A stretch of 64,000 nucleotides of DNA from Holophagaceae bacterium. Lineage in GTDB: Bacteria; Acidobacteriota; Holophagae; Holophagales; Holophagaceae. The stretch is from the NCBI GenBank assembly GCA_016720465.1, contig JADKKO010000001.1, forward strand, positions 434,001 to 498,000, written 5' to 3'. The notes below the pieces were generated by a model. It was not told the origin of the DNA, ran no database searches, and saw only the letters and a list, made by a program, of their open reading frames with translations. Shown in pieces: positions 24,799 to 35,293 of the stretch (positions are counted from its first letter, which is position 1; each line of letters opens with the position of its first letter). The position numbers and the translations under genes were made by a program.

Positions 24799-26970
24799 AT
24801 GGCGCTATCATCCCGTTCCAAGACTGAATTCTTGGCCTTGGCCGGCTTTGGACTGCTGGCGCTGCTCACCCTGGGCCGGCTCGCGTTCCTCGCGCATTTC
24901 CAGGGCCTGGCCTGGGAGCCGGGCCTGGGCCGCGCGCTGTACCTCGGTTTCAAATTCGACGCCCGGTGGGTCGCCATCCTCCTGGTTCCCCCCTGGCTCC
25001 TGTTGCGGACCGAGGGCGGCACAGCGGGTTCTGCGGCCACTCTGCGGCGCTGGGCTGCGCTCTCAGCCCTCATTCTCTCCTTGCTGGTCTATGGCGGTCT
25101 GGTGGCCGTGGCCATGGTCGACGATCGGCGCGGCCGGGTTTGGCTCGTGGCGTTTCTGCTGTCAGCCTGGCTGGCCCGTTGGGCTAGCCGGCCCCTGGGG
25201 TTGGCCAAGGCCGAAACCAGGATCTGGGGCGCCTACGGAAGCCTGATGATCGGCTTCACCCTGCTCTGCTACGCCTTCGATTTCGGGGCCTTCTCCTACA
25301 TCCACACCCGGCTGAACGGCACGCTGTTGATGTTCCTCGAAAACTTCGGCACCAGCGCCCGCATGGTCTGGGAAAGCTATCCCGTGATCCCCGGGATGCT
25401 TGGGATGCTGGCGCTGCTCGGGTTGGTGGCCTGGCTGCTGAAGAAATTGGCATCTGGACTCAAGCCCCCGGTTCCAGCCAAGGGCCGCAGGTGGGGCGTC
25501 GCCTGGCTCGGGGCCCTGCTGCTGGTCTCGGCCATGTGGGGGAAATGGAGCCTCTATCCGCTGCGGTGGGGCGAGGCGTTTGAAGCGCCCAAACCCTTCC
25601 ACGCGCACCTTGCCCTCAATCCCGTGCTGTTTTTTCTGGAAACTCGGGAAGAGATGGACGGCGGCTACGACTTGAAGGCCGTGCAGGAGAGCCAGGCGCT
25701 GATGTCCGCCCATTTCCACACCGTGCCTGCCAACGATCGGGATGGCTTGCCGACCTTGCTTCGCCGTATCGTCCCCCGGCCGCAGGTCCAGGGCCGCCCC
25801 AACGTGGTCTTCATCCAGTGCGAAAGCCTGGCGGCCTTCAAAACCTCGCCTTTCGGCAATCCCCTGGATCCGACACCGACCCTGGCGCGCCTGAGCCGCG
25901 AGGGCATCTTCTTCGACCGTTTCTACGTGGTCATGGAGAACACCAGCCGCTCCATGTTCGCCACGCTGTTCGGCACCCCCGATGTCAGCAGTGTGCAGAA
26001 TGCCACCCGCAATCCCCTGCTGGTGGACCAGCACACGCTGCTGAGCTACCTCACGGATTACCGGAAACACTATTTCCTGGGCGGCAGCGCCAATTGGGCG
26101 CAGATCCGGGCTGCCCTGCACCACAACCTGCCGGATCTGGCGCTCCATGAGGAAGGCTCCTTCAAAAGCCCCAAAGTCGATGTGTGGGGCATCTGCGACC
26201 AGGACCTGCTGCTCGAGGCCAACGAAACCCTGGCGCGGGAACAGCAGCCTTTCTTCGCCTATGTGCAGACCAGCGGCAACCATCCGCCTTTCACGATTCC
26301 CCCGCACATCGCCAATTTCCATCGGGCCTCTCCTGGCGCGGCGGAATTGAAAGCCGCAGGTTTCGTCAGCGGCGATGAATTCAATGCCCTGAGGCTCATG
26401 GACCATGCGCTGGATGAATTCTTCAAGGCCGCGAGCCGGGAGCCCTATTTCAAGGACACCATTTTCGTGCTCTGGGGCGACCACGGCATTCCCAGGGGCA
26501 GCAACGACGCCAGGTTCGGCGATCTGACGCTGGCGATCCATAACGTGCCGTTCATCCTCTACGCCCCTGGCCTCCTCAAGCCGGAGCGGCGCCACACCAT
26601 CGCTTCCCAGGTGGACATCCTGCCTACGCTGTTAAGCCTGTTGGGCCGTGAGACCGAAACCCAGACCTTGGGCAGGGACCTCTTCGACCCAGCCTTCGAC
26701 CCCGGCAGTTGCGCCTTCACCTTCACGACCTTCCGGCGGCCACCCGGAATGGGTCTGCTTCAGGATGATCTGTACCTAAATCTGGAACCGGACGGCCGCG
26801 CAGGACTGTACTCCGTGGATGAGCCGGAGCCCAAGAACCAGGCCGGCTCCGATCCCAACCGGACCGCGGAGATGACGAAACTCGCCCGGGCCTATGACAC
26901 ATGGAGCCGCTATCTCCTGAGCCACAACAAGCCGCTGGGGCCACAGGATTCCAAGGGGCCTAAACCATGA
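24799..26970 (+). CDS. LtaS/MdoB-like membrane phosphoglycerol transferase (alkaline-phosphatase superfamily)
   Basis: 723 aa. The N-terminal part has five or more membrane helices (about 10-30, 45-65, 80-105, 112-130, 135-165, 195-215), followed by a large extracytoplasmic sulfatase-fold domain from about 330. Metal and catalytic residues of the superfamily are in place: Glu in FIQCESLAAF, a Thr/Ser nucleophile in VMENTSRSMFATL, and Asp-His in LWGDHGIP (about 560-567). Known relatives move glycerol-phosphate onto lipoteichoic acid or periplasmic glucans. In a diderm the glucan or other envelope acceptor is more likely, but it is not shown by the sequence. The stop overlaps the metallophosphoesterase start by 4 bp. 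Confidence 0.88.
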   Translation: MALSSRSKTEFLALAGFGLLALLTLGRLAFLAHFQGLAWEPGLGRALYLGFKFDARWVAILLVPPWLLLRTEGGTAGSAATLRRWAALSALILSLLVYGGLVAVAMVDDRRGRVWLVAFLLSAWLARWASRPLGLAKAETRIWGAYGSLMIGFTLLCYAFDFGAFSYIHTRLNGTLLMFLENFGTSARMVWESYPVIPGMLGMLALLGLVAWLLKKLASGLKPPVPAKGRRWGVAWLGALLLVSAMWGKWSLYPLRWGEAFEAPKPFHAHLALNPVLFFLETREEMDGGYDLKAVQESQALMSAHFHTVPANDRDGLPTLLRRIVPRPQVQGRPNVVFIQCESLAAFKTSPFGNPLDPTPTLARLSREGIFFDRFYVVMENTSRSMFATLFGTPDVSSVQNATRNPLLVDQHTLLSYLTDYRKHYFLGGSANWAQIRAALHHNLPDLALHEEGSFKSPKVDVWGICDQDLLLEANETLAREQQPFFAYVQTSGNHPPFTIPPHIANFHRASPGAAELKAAGFVSGDEFNALRLMDHALDEFFKAASREPYFKDTIFVLWGDHGIPRGSNDARFGDLTLAIHNVPFILYAPGLLKPERRHTIASQVDILPTLLSLLGRETETQTLGRDLFDPAFDPGSCAFTFTTFRRPPGMGLLQDDLYLNLEPDGRAGLYSVDEPEPKNQAGSDPNRTAEMTKLARAYDTWSRYLLSHNKPLGPQDSKGPKP

Positions 26971-28049
26971 AGCGCGTGCTGCTTTCGGTCCTGATCACCC
27001 TGGCTGCCCTCTGGGCGGTGGGCTGGCCGCCCAGGGCCCGCGTGGATAGGCCCATGATCGGGCTGCCTTCGGCGGGCCGGGCCGGGGAAACGGAGGCCGC
27101 CCTCTCAATCCCGTTCGGGGTGCCGGCGGACTTGCAGAAACATCTGAGAACCAAAGGAATGACCGACTATTCATGGACCCTTTCGGGCCTGAGAGCGCGC
27201 CCCGCAGATGGGATCGATTCAGCGAAGCCCCGCGACCCGTCGGGACGTTGGAAAGTGGTCCATATCGCGGACCTGCCCCCGCCGGGACGGGATGATCTAT
27301 TGAACCTTTTCCTCTCCCGGATGGCCGACGTGAAACCGGACCTGATCCTGGCCTCGGGGGATCTGGGTTATGGAGACACCGCCGCGGAATTCGACCGGAT
27401 CACCACCTTCTTCAAAACTCTGGAAGACCAGGGAGCGGTGGTGGTGTCCTGCCCCGGCAATCATGAACGCAAGGCCTGGATCCAGTACCTGCGCCACTTC
27501 GGGCCCGAAACCTGGCACCGGGTCGACTTCGGCCCTTTCACCATCCTCAGCCTGGATAGCGCCCATGGCCGGGACCAACTCACCCCATCGCAGTTTGCGT
27601 GGTTCAGGCGGGAGCTGGCTGACACCAAGGGCCGGTGCGTGCTGGTGCAGGTCCACCACCCGGTCTTTCCCAGCGGCCAGTCCGCCACCGGGGAAGCCAA
27701 GGGCAGCGGTGGAATCCTGGGCGCCCGGCGGGAAGATTTCATCCAGAGCTGCGCGGACCAGGGCGTGACGGCGGTGCTTTCGGGGCACTGGCACAGCGAT
27801 GCGGTTTTCGATTCCACCGGCCGTCTGCGGGACGATCGGCCCGATTTTCCCGGCACCAAATTCATCGTCACCACGACCCTCGGAAACGAGATCCGGCGCG
27901 TCACCCGCTGGCCGAACGCCTATTTCGGCTGGCGCCTCCTAACCTTTGAACAGGGGCGCCTGTTGAGCTACACCGCTGATCTGGACGGGGACGGGAAACC
28001 CGATCCCATCGCCAGCGAGCCGTTGCTCCGCAACGCAGGAGAACGCTGA
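26967..28049 (+). CDS. Exported calcineurin-like metallophosphoesterase with altered motif I
   Basis: 360 aa with a signal peptide or anchor at about 3-20 (VLLSVLITLAALWAVGWP). The phosphoesterase domain starts near residue 90: motif II ILASGDLGYGD, motif III CPGNHERK, motif IV VQVHHPVF, motif V LSGHWHSD. Motif I, normally Asp-x-His, reads HIADLPPPG: the His is a Pro, so one metal ligand appears lost or replaced. The domain still looks intact otherwise. Substrate unknown. Its gene overlaps both neighbours (ATGA and TGATG), tying it to the LtaS-like enzyme and to a membrane protein, so action on the same envelope phosphate chemistry is likely. Confidence 0.83.
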   Translation: MKRVLLSVLITLAALWAVGWPPRARVDRPMIGLPSAGRAGETEAALSIPFGVPADLQKHLRTKGMTDYSWTLSGLRARPADGIDSAKPRDPSGRWKVVHIADLPPPGRDDLLNLFLSRMADVKPDLILASGDLGYGDTAAEFDRITTFFKTLEDQGAVVVSCPGNHERKAWIQYLRHFGPETWHRVDFGPFTILSLDSAHGRDQLTPSQFAWFRRELADTKGRCVLVQVHHPVFPSGQSATGEAKGSGGILGARREDFIQSCADQGVTAVLSGHWHSDAVFDSTGRLRDDRPDFPGTKFIVTTTLGNEIRRVTRWPNAYFGWRLLTFEQGRLLSYTADLDGDGKPDPIASEPLLRNAGER

Positions 28050-28939
28050 TGGCCTTGGCGTGGCTCCTCCTCTTTCTGGGTTCCTGGGTGCGGTTGCTGA
28101 CCATCTTAGGGCTGGATTTCCAGCACGGCGCGACGGTGCTGGCCATGGCGCCGCTGGGCCTCGTGGCGATCCATCTCTTCCTGCCCAAAGCGCTCAAAGC
28201 GCCTGATCGGCCGCCACTCCGATGGGCACTGGCCTCGCTCACCGGCCTGCTTTCCCTGGCCTTCGTCCGCCTGACCCTCTTGAAGTTCTGGGATCCCGCC
28301 GAATGGCTTCCGGCGATCCTCCTGGTGCTGGCCGGCCTTGGAATCGCGATGTTCGCGGGCGAGGAAGGCCCTGCGGACCGCGGTCCCGGTCCCTGGTTCT
28401 GGGTTTCCCTTTGGATGCTCCTTTCGAGCCGGGATCCGGTGCTGGGGCTGCTTGGAGCCGGACTCGCCCCGCTCGTGTTCCCATGGGGAAAGGCCCCCGG
28501 GGCTGCGGGATCAGGACCGGATGGCTCCAGGCCCATGAGCTGGGTCCTTCCCCTCCTGCTCGGCCTCTTCCTTCCCAGACCTTGGTGGGATTGGGGTCTG
28601 CACCCGTCGGCCGCATTGACCGTGGCGGCTTTGGGCTTGGGTGGCGGCCTCGCCGCCCTGGCCAGTTCAACCTCGTTCGGGGCCCGGCTCAGGCGGCTGC
28701 CGGACTGGTTGCTCCTGGGGGGCCTCGGGATGGTCGGCCTCCTGTACTCGCCCTCCTGGGGCCTCATCTGGGGCCTCTTGATGGGCATCCTCGCCGGGTG
28801 CGCCTTTGCCCGGCCACAGCGGCCTCTGCGCATCGGCGCGGTGGCTGGATACTGGATTCTTGGATTGCTCCTCTCCTTCACCCTCCAAGCCAATGCCTGG
28901 CTTCCGGGTCTGAGGCATTTCATCTGGCTGGGCAACTGA
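28049..28939 (+). CDS. Polytopic membrane protein of unknown function
   Basis: 296 aa, about nine or ten predicted membrane helices rich in Leu, Gly and Trp (for example LAWLLLFLGSWVRLLTILG, WLPAILLVLAGLGIAMFAG and WVLPLLLGLFLP), with short loops containing Pro, Arg and Asp. No conserved catalytic motif stands out. The first helices and loops do not resemble a transporter family I know. Start shares a base with the preceding stop; the stop is 3 bp before dnaG. Possibly a flippase or scaffold for the two preceding envelope enzymes, but that is speculation from gene order. Confidence 0.7.
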   Translation: MALAWLLLFLGSWVRLLTILGLDFQHGATVLAMAPLGLVAIHLFLPKALKAPDRPPLRWALASLTGLLSLAFVRLTLLKFWDPAEWLPAILLVLAGLGIAMFAGEEGPADRGPGPWFWVSLWMLLSSRDPVLGLLGAGLAPLVFPWGKAPGAAGSGPDGSRPMSWVLPLLLGLFLPRPWWDWGLHPSAALTVAALGLGGGLAALASSTSFGARLRRLPDWLLLGGLGMVGLLYSPSWGLIWGLLMGILAGCAFARPQRPLRIGAVAGYWILGLLLSFTLQANAWLPGLRHFIWLGN

Positions 28940-28942
28940 ACC

Positions 28943-30670
28943 ATGAAAGACCGCGACCTGGTTGAACGCGTGAAAGACGCCACGGACCTGGTGGCCCTGG
29001 TGGGCCAGGCCGTGAAGCTGCGCAAGGCCGGCGCGGCCTATTCGGGGCTCTGCCCCTTCCACAGCGAGCGCTCGCCCAGCTTCCAGGTGGTGCCCGGGAA
29101 GAACTTCTACCACTGCTTCGGCTGCGGAAAACATGGCGATGCCTTCACCTGGCTCATGGAGCGGGAGGGGCTCAGCTTCCCCGAAGCCCTGGATCAATTG
29201 GCGAACGCAGCGAGCATCGAAATGCCGAAGTACAAGGAGCGTCCCGCGGCGGAGGTGGACCAGGAAACCCGCATCCGCACGGTCCTTGATGCCGCCCAGG
29301 CTTGGTATGGATTGAAATTGGGCCGCCGCCCGGATGCCCAGGACTACCTGAAAAAACGTGGCATCAGCGAAGGCTTTTCGAAGGAGGCCGGCTTCGGTGT
29401 GGCGCCGGATGCCTGGGATGGCCTGATCACCGCCCTGAAAAGCCAAGGCCACTCCCAGGACCTCATCGAGCAGGCCGGGCTCGCTTCGCGCACGGAGCGC
29501 GGTTCCCTGGTGGATTTCCTTCGCAACCGCCTCACCATTCCCATCCACGACGCCCGGGGCCGCCTGGCGGCCTTTGGGGGACGGGCCTTCGGCGACGACA
29601 AGCCCAAGTACATGAACACGCGGGAGACTTCGCTCTTCCACAAGGGCGAAACGCTGTTCGGAATGCATCGCGCCAAGGGAGTGATGCGCGATGGCGCGGT
29701 GGTGGTGGAAGGGTATTTCGACGTGCTGCAGTTGCACCAGCAGGGCATCCACCAGGCGGTGGCGCCCATGGGGACGGCCTTGACCGAGGACCATTTGAGG
29801 CTGCTCGGACGTTTCACCAAACGCCTCGTGCTCTGCTTCGACGGCGATGCGGCGGGCCGCCGGGCTTTCGAAAAAAGCCTCCGCCTGGCCCTGCCCCATG
29901 GCTTCGATGTGCGCTTGCTCGAATTGCCCGAGGGCGAAGACCCGGATACCTGGTGCCTGCGGGTCGGCGCCGAGGCATTCCGGGAATTGCTGCGCCGGGC
30001 GCCGGATTGGACCAGCTTCATGCTCGCCCGGGTGCTCCAGGGGAAGGACATCCGGCGCATCGCCGACCGCATGGAGGCCTTCAAGGAATTGCAAGCCTAC
30101 CTGCCCTACCTTCCCGACACGCCCGAACGGCGGGAATTGTTCGCGAGTCTGGGCCACCAATTGCAAATCCCCCTCTCCGAGATCCATCGGAGCAGCGGAC
30201 ACACCCGTCCTGCCGCCATCCCTGTGGGACCAGCCCCATCCACCGAACTCAAAGTGGATGAATTGCTGCGCCCGCTCCTGCATTTCTGCCTGGACCCCGA
30301 AACCCGCCAGCAAACCGCTGAACTGCCCCACACATGGTGGGAAAACCTGTCGGGGGCGCCCGTTTTGCAGGCCCTGCTGGATGCCGAAGGCGACGAGTCG
30401 GCCCTCCCGGATGACATCCTGGCCTTCATCCGGCGGCAAGCGGCCCAGCAGGCGGTCCGGGAAGGCTCCGACGCCCTTCCGGAACGGGCCTTCGCCAAAC
30501 TCGAAGCCGGGTACATACAACGGGAATTGGGCTTGCTGAACCAGCAGTTGCAGGATCCGGCCTCTTCCACGGACCCGGAGCTGACCCGCCACCTGGAGTC
30601 CAGGCAGGCCTCGCTGTTGCTGCGCAAGAGCGCTTTGGCCCGGCAATTGCGGGGTGGTTCTCTGCCCTAA
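28943..30670 (+). CDS. dnaG: DNA primase
   Basis: Synthesises RNA primers for replication. 575 aa, close to the usual length. N-terminal zinc-binding domain with Cys37, His40, Cys58 and Cys61 (CPFHSERSPSF, FYHCFGCGKHGD). The polymerase core follows: RLTIPIHDARGRLAAFGGRAF (about 193-213), GDDKPKYMNTRET, then the TOPRIM acidic residues in VVVEGYFDVL and LVLCFDGDAAGRRA. The C-terminal region (about 430-575) should bind DnaB helicase and is poorly conserved, as usual. It follows directly on the envelope operon and precedes rpoD, an arrangement like the classical primase-sigma segment but without rpsU. Confidence 0.97.
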   Translation: MKDRDLVERVKDATDLVALVGQAVKLRKAGAAYSGLCPFHSERSPSFQVVPGKNFYHCFGCGKHGDAFTWLMEREGLSFPEALDQLANAASIEMPKYKERPAAEVDQETRIRTVLDAAQAWYGLKLGRRPDAQDYLKKRGISEGFSKEAGFGVAPDAWDGLITALKSQGHSQDLIEQAGLASRTERGSLVDFLRNRLTIPIHDARGRLAAFGGRAFGDDKPKYMNTRETSLFHKGETLFGMHRAKGVMRDGAVVVEGYFDVLQLHQQGIHQAVAPMGTALTEDHLRLLGRFTKRLVLCFDGDAAGRRAFEKSLRLALPHGFDVRLLELPEGEDPDTWCLRVGAEAFRELLRRAPDWTSFMLARVLQGKDIRRIADRMEAFKELQAYLPYLPDTPERRELFASLGHQLQIPLSEIHRSSGHTRPAAIPVGPAPSTELKVDELLRPLLHFCLDPETRQQTAELPHTWWENLSGAPVLQALLDAEGDESALPDDILAFIRRQAAQQAVREGSDALPERAFAKLEAGYIQRELGLLNQQLQDPASSTDPELTRHLESRQASLLLRKSALARQLRGGSLP

Positions 30671-30686
30671 AGTTGGAAATTTGCCC

Positions 30687-30714
30687 TTGCCTGAAGCGCG
30701 AAGTACCCTACACT
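30687..30714 (+). promoter_or_regulatory. Candidate sigma-70 promoter for rpoD
   Basis: TTGCCT (30687-30692) and TACACT (30709-30714) with 16 nt spacing, just past the dnaG stop, leaving a leader of about 145 nt before rpoD. The short open frame in this leader (30673-30870) shows no coding character. Confidence 0.5.
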
Positions 30715-30866
30715 GAATGGTTCCGGGCTTTCTACAGAATGGGAAAACCCTGCCTAAAGCTGCGAACTGCTGGCTATCAGCCGAGAGCCATGGACCACGA
30801 CCGAGGCAAGTGCGCAACCGCCCCAGATCCTGAGGCTCCCCGTATCCGAGGTTCTTTGAGGACTCG

Positions 30867-32591
<1,725 letters not shown>

Positions 32592-32595
32592 AGAA

Positions 32596-32620
32596 AAGCC
32601 CCGATGTTCCGGGGCTTTTT
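32596..32620 (+). terminator. Rho-independent terminator of rpoD
   Basis: AAGCCCCG (32596-32603), loop ATGTTC, CGGGGCTT (32610-32617), then T to 32620. Begins 5 bp after the rpoD stop. Confidence 0.92.
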
Positions 32621-32669
32621 CGACTCGCCGAACATTTCCGTTTTCCGAACGGCTAGGCTTGAAGTTCCG

Positions 32670-33812
32670 ATGAATCCTCCCGCCGATGCTCTCGCGCCGC
32701 TCCGTCCCAGGCCGGAGGGCCGGGCTTTGCGTGCGGAGATCTCGTTGAGCCGCATCACGCGGAACCTCGCGCGGCTCCAGGCCGTGGCGGGACAGCGTGG
32801 AATCTGGGCGGTGATCAAGGCCAATGCGTATGGCCATGGGGCCGTCGCCGTCGGGAGAGCCTTGCAGGGATCCCGGATCGCCGGACTCGCGGTCTCCAAT
32901 CTGGAAGAGGCCCTCGAATTGAGAGAGGGCGGCATCACCTGTCCGATCCTGGTCCTGGGGGGGCTCCGCCCCGAAGCGATTCCACTCGCCTCCCTGCACC
33001 ATCTCACGGTGGCGGTGGTCGGCCCCGAGAGCCTGGAAGCCTATGCGCGCCTCCTGCCTGATCATCCCGTGAGGCTCCACCTGAAACTCGACACCGGGAT
33101 GGGACGCTTCGGATTCCTGCCTTCGGAGTTGGGGGGATGCCAGGATGGCCTCAAGGTGCTGGCCCCATGGCTCGACGGCTTGATGGGGCATTTCGCCACT
33201 TCGGATGATCCCGACCGCGGCTTCGCCGACCGCCAGCGCGGGATCTTCCAGAGCTGCCATCAACAACTGAGGGACGCGGGCCTTGCCTTCACGGAAGTCC
33301 ACCACGCCAACAGCGACGGCTTGGTCCGGGGCTTCCTGGATGGCGATAGCCAGGTGAGGCCCGGGCTTGCCCTTTACGGCCTCACCTCGATTCCCGAAGG
33401 CCGTGTCCTGGGCCTGGAACCGGCGATGGAACTCGTGGCGGAAGTCGCCCGCGTGAAGACCGTGCCCGCAGGCACCGCCGTGGGCTACGGGCGCACTTTC
33501 GTCGCCCCGCACGCCATGCAGATCGCCACCCTCGGCTGCGGCTACGCGGACGGCTACCGCCGGGATCTGGGAAACCGCGCCGTGGTTGGTTTCGGGGGTA
33601 CCGACTATCCGGTGGTGGGCCGGGTCTCCATGGATTACCTCACCGTCGCCCTGCCCCTCGGCGTGGCCATCGCGCCGGGCGATCCCATGACGCTGTTCAG
33701 CTCCGACCCCGCAGCCCCCCACAGCATCGAAAGGCTGTCGCACTTGCTGGGCACCATCCCCTACGAACTGACCTGCGCCCTGCACCGCCGGCTCGGACGG
33801 GTCTACCTTTGA
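32670..33812 (+). CDS. alr: Alanine racemase
   Basis: A PLP enzyme that makes D-alanine for peptidoglycan. 380 aa from the ATG at 32670; upstream in-frame codons run through the rpoD terminator and are excluded. The PLP Lys50 lies in AVIKANAYGHG; LKLDTGMGRFGF (about 139-150) and VHHANSDG follow in the barrel; the second catalytic base Tyr292 is in GCGYADGYRRD. The C-terminal beta domain includes VVGRVSMDYLTV. Monocistronic by the flanking terminator and the downstream gap. A broader-specificity amino-acid racemase is unlikely given the motifs. Confidence 0.96.
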   Translation: MNPPADALAPLRPRPEGRALRAEISLSRITRNLARLQAVAGQRGIWAVIKANAYGHGAVAVGRALQGSRIAGLAVSNLEEALELREGGITCPILVLGGLRPEAIPLASLHHLTVAVVGPESLEAYARLLPDHPVRLHLKLDTGMGRFGFLPSELGGCQDGLKVLAPWLDGLMGHFATSDDPDRGFADRQRGIFQSCHQQLRDAGLAFTEVHHANSDGLVRGFLDGDSQVRPGLALYGLTSIPEGRVLGLEPAMELVAEVARVKTVPAGTAVGYGRTFVAPHAMQIATLGCGYADGYRRDLGNRAVVGFGGTDYPVVGRVSMDYLTVALPLGVAIAPGDPMTLFSSDPAAPHSIERLSHLLGTIPYELTCALHRRLGRVYL

Positions 33813-33874
33813 GCCGCGTTTTCGTTCCAGGAATGCTTAATGGCCCGCTATTCTGCGTCTAGTCCTTCCCGCCT

Positions 33875-35209
33875 ATGAACATCGTCGCCATCACCCAATA
33901 CGCAACCCTGGTCGAACGCCTCCGCATGGCCTATGAGGGGGCTGGGCATCGCGTCACCCATCTGCCGGATCCCTTGAGCGCCCTGGCCACCGAAGCCTGG
34001 AACGAGGCCGAGCTGATGCTCGTGGACGGCAGCGGTGACCCCTTGGATGGATTCCGTTTCTGCAGCCTGATGCGCGGCGAAAGCCGGGCGCTGTTCCACA
34101 ACCTGCCCATCTACATCATCCTGAAGGATCCACCGGCCCTCGCGGACATGGAGCAATTGCGCGAAGTGGACGGGGACGGGTTCGTCGCCGCCAACAGCAC
34201 CATCCATCAATTGCTGCACCAGCTGGAACCGGTGATGGAGGGCGATCCGGACCGCGCAGGACGCTCGGTGGCCGTCTGCGCCATCGGGCTGCCTTCCGGC
34301 CTTTCCCGGAAGCTGCCTGGATTGCTGCAGCACTTCCGGTTCGACCTGAAGGTTCATTCGGCGGTCAAATTCCTGAAGGACTGTGAAACGGTGAAAGCCC
34401 CGCTGGTCCTGCTGGGCATCGACGCGACCGGTGAGAGGACACTGCGGATCCTCCAGATGCTCCGGGAACAGGAAGAACGCCCCTTCATCATCCTCATCGG
34501 GAAAGCGGACGATGAGGCCATCGAGCGGAAGCTGCTCCTGGCCGGAGCCGGCGACTGGCTCCCTGTGCCGCTTTCAGGTCCGCGGCTCCTGCACGCCTGC
34601 CGCCGCGGCCTTGAGTGGATGCATGCCAAGCGCGTGAAATTGGAATTCGACCGCCAGATCAATGACCTGCGGGAACGGCGCATCATGCTGGAGATCGAGG
34701 CCGCTTCGCTCCGCAACGAAGTGCTCACGGACCCGCTGACCCAGCTGCTCAACCGGCGCGCCTTCGACCAGAACCTCGAGCACGCGATCTACCAGTGGGA
34801 ACGCCACAAGCGCCCCTTCGTCCTCATCCTGAGCGACCTGGACCATTTCAAGCTCATCAACGACCGCTTCGGGCACGGCACCGGGGACGAAGTGCTGAAG
34901 GCCCTCACGGCGCGGATGCGCCATTCGCTCCGCAAATCCGACCTGGCCTTCCGCATCGGCGGCGAGGAATTCGCGGTGCTCCTCACCGAAACGAACCTGA
35001 GGGTCGGAGAAAGCGTCGCTGAAAAGCTCCGGCGTTGCATAGACGGAGAGCCACTGGTCCTGGAAGGCGGCCAGACGATCTTCCCCAGCATGAGTTTTGG
35101 CGTCGGCGCCCCCGGGGCCCGCCACTTCAAGGATCTCTTCCAGCAAGTGGACAAGGCCCTCTACCAGGCCAAGAACCGAGGCAGGAACTGCGTCGTGGTG
35201 GTGGAGTAG
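33875..35209 (+). CDS. Diguanylate cyclase with receiver-like N-terminal region
   Basis: 444 aa. The C-terminal GGDEF domain (about 280-444) has the catalytic motif GGEEF in FRIGGEEFAVLL, the substrate Asp in LILSDLDHFKLINDRFGH, and an intact I-site RKSD five residues before GGEEF, so product inhibition by c-di-GMP is expected. The N-terminal 260 residues resemble two degenerate receiver folds (about 1-120 and 130-245): NIVAITQYATLVERLRMAYEGAG, LMLVDGSGDPLDGF and ICAIGLPSG-type segments; Asp in MLVDGSGDP may be a phosphoacceptor, but the acidic pair is not evident. A helical linker joins the parts. It is followed by a strong hairpin. Confidence 0.93.
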   Translation: MNIVAITQYATLVERLRMAYEGAGHRVTHLPDPLSALATEAWNEAELMLVDGSGDPLDGFRFCSLMRGESRALFHNLPIYIILKDPPALADMEQLREVDGDGFVAANSTIHQLLHQLEPVMEGDPDRAGRSVAVCAIGLPSGLSRKLPGLLQHFRFDLKVHSAVKFLKDCETVKAPLVLLGIDATGERTLRILQMLREQEERPFIILIGKADDEAIERKLLLAGAGDWLPVPLSGPRLLHACRRGLEWMHAKRVKLEFDRQINDLRERRIMLEIEAASLRNEVLTDPLTQLLNRRAFDQNLEHAIYQWERHKRPFVLILSDLDHFKLINDRFGHGTGDEVLKALTARMRHSLRKSDLAFRIGGEEFAVLLTETNLRVGESVAEKLRRCIDGEPLVLEGGQTIFPSMSFGVGAPGARHFKDLFQQVDKALYQAKNRGRNCVVVVE

Positions 35210-35243
35210 GCTGCCGAGATGCCGGGGTTGCCTGGCCATAAAA

Positions 35244-35278
35244 GCAAGCCTGGCGGAGGATTGAACCGCCAGGCTTGC
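35244..35278. terminator. Bidirectional terminator between convergent genes
   Basis: GCAAGCCTGGCGG (35244-35256) pairs with CCGCCAGGCTTGC (35266-35278), 13 perfect pairs, loop 9 nt. A-rich on the left and T-rich on the right (CTTTG), so it can serve the cyclase gene and the minus-strand operon. Confidence 0.8.
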
Positions 35279-35293
35279 CTTTGCTGTCCGCCG

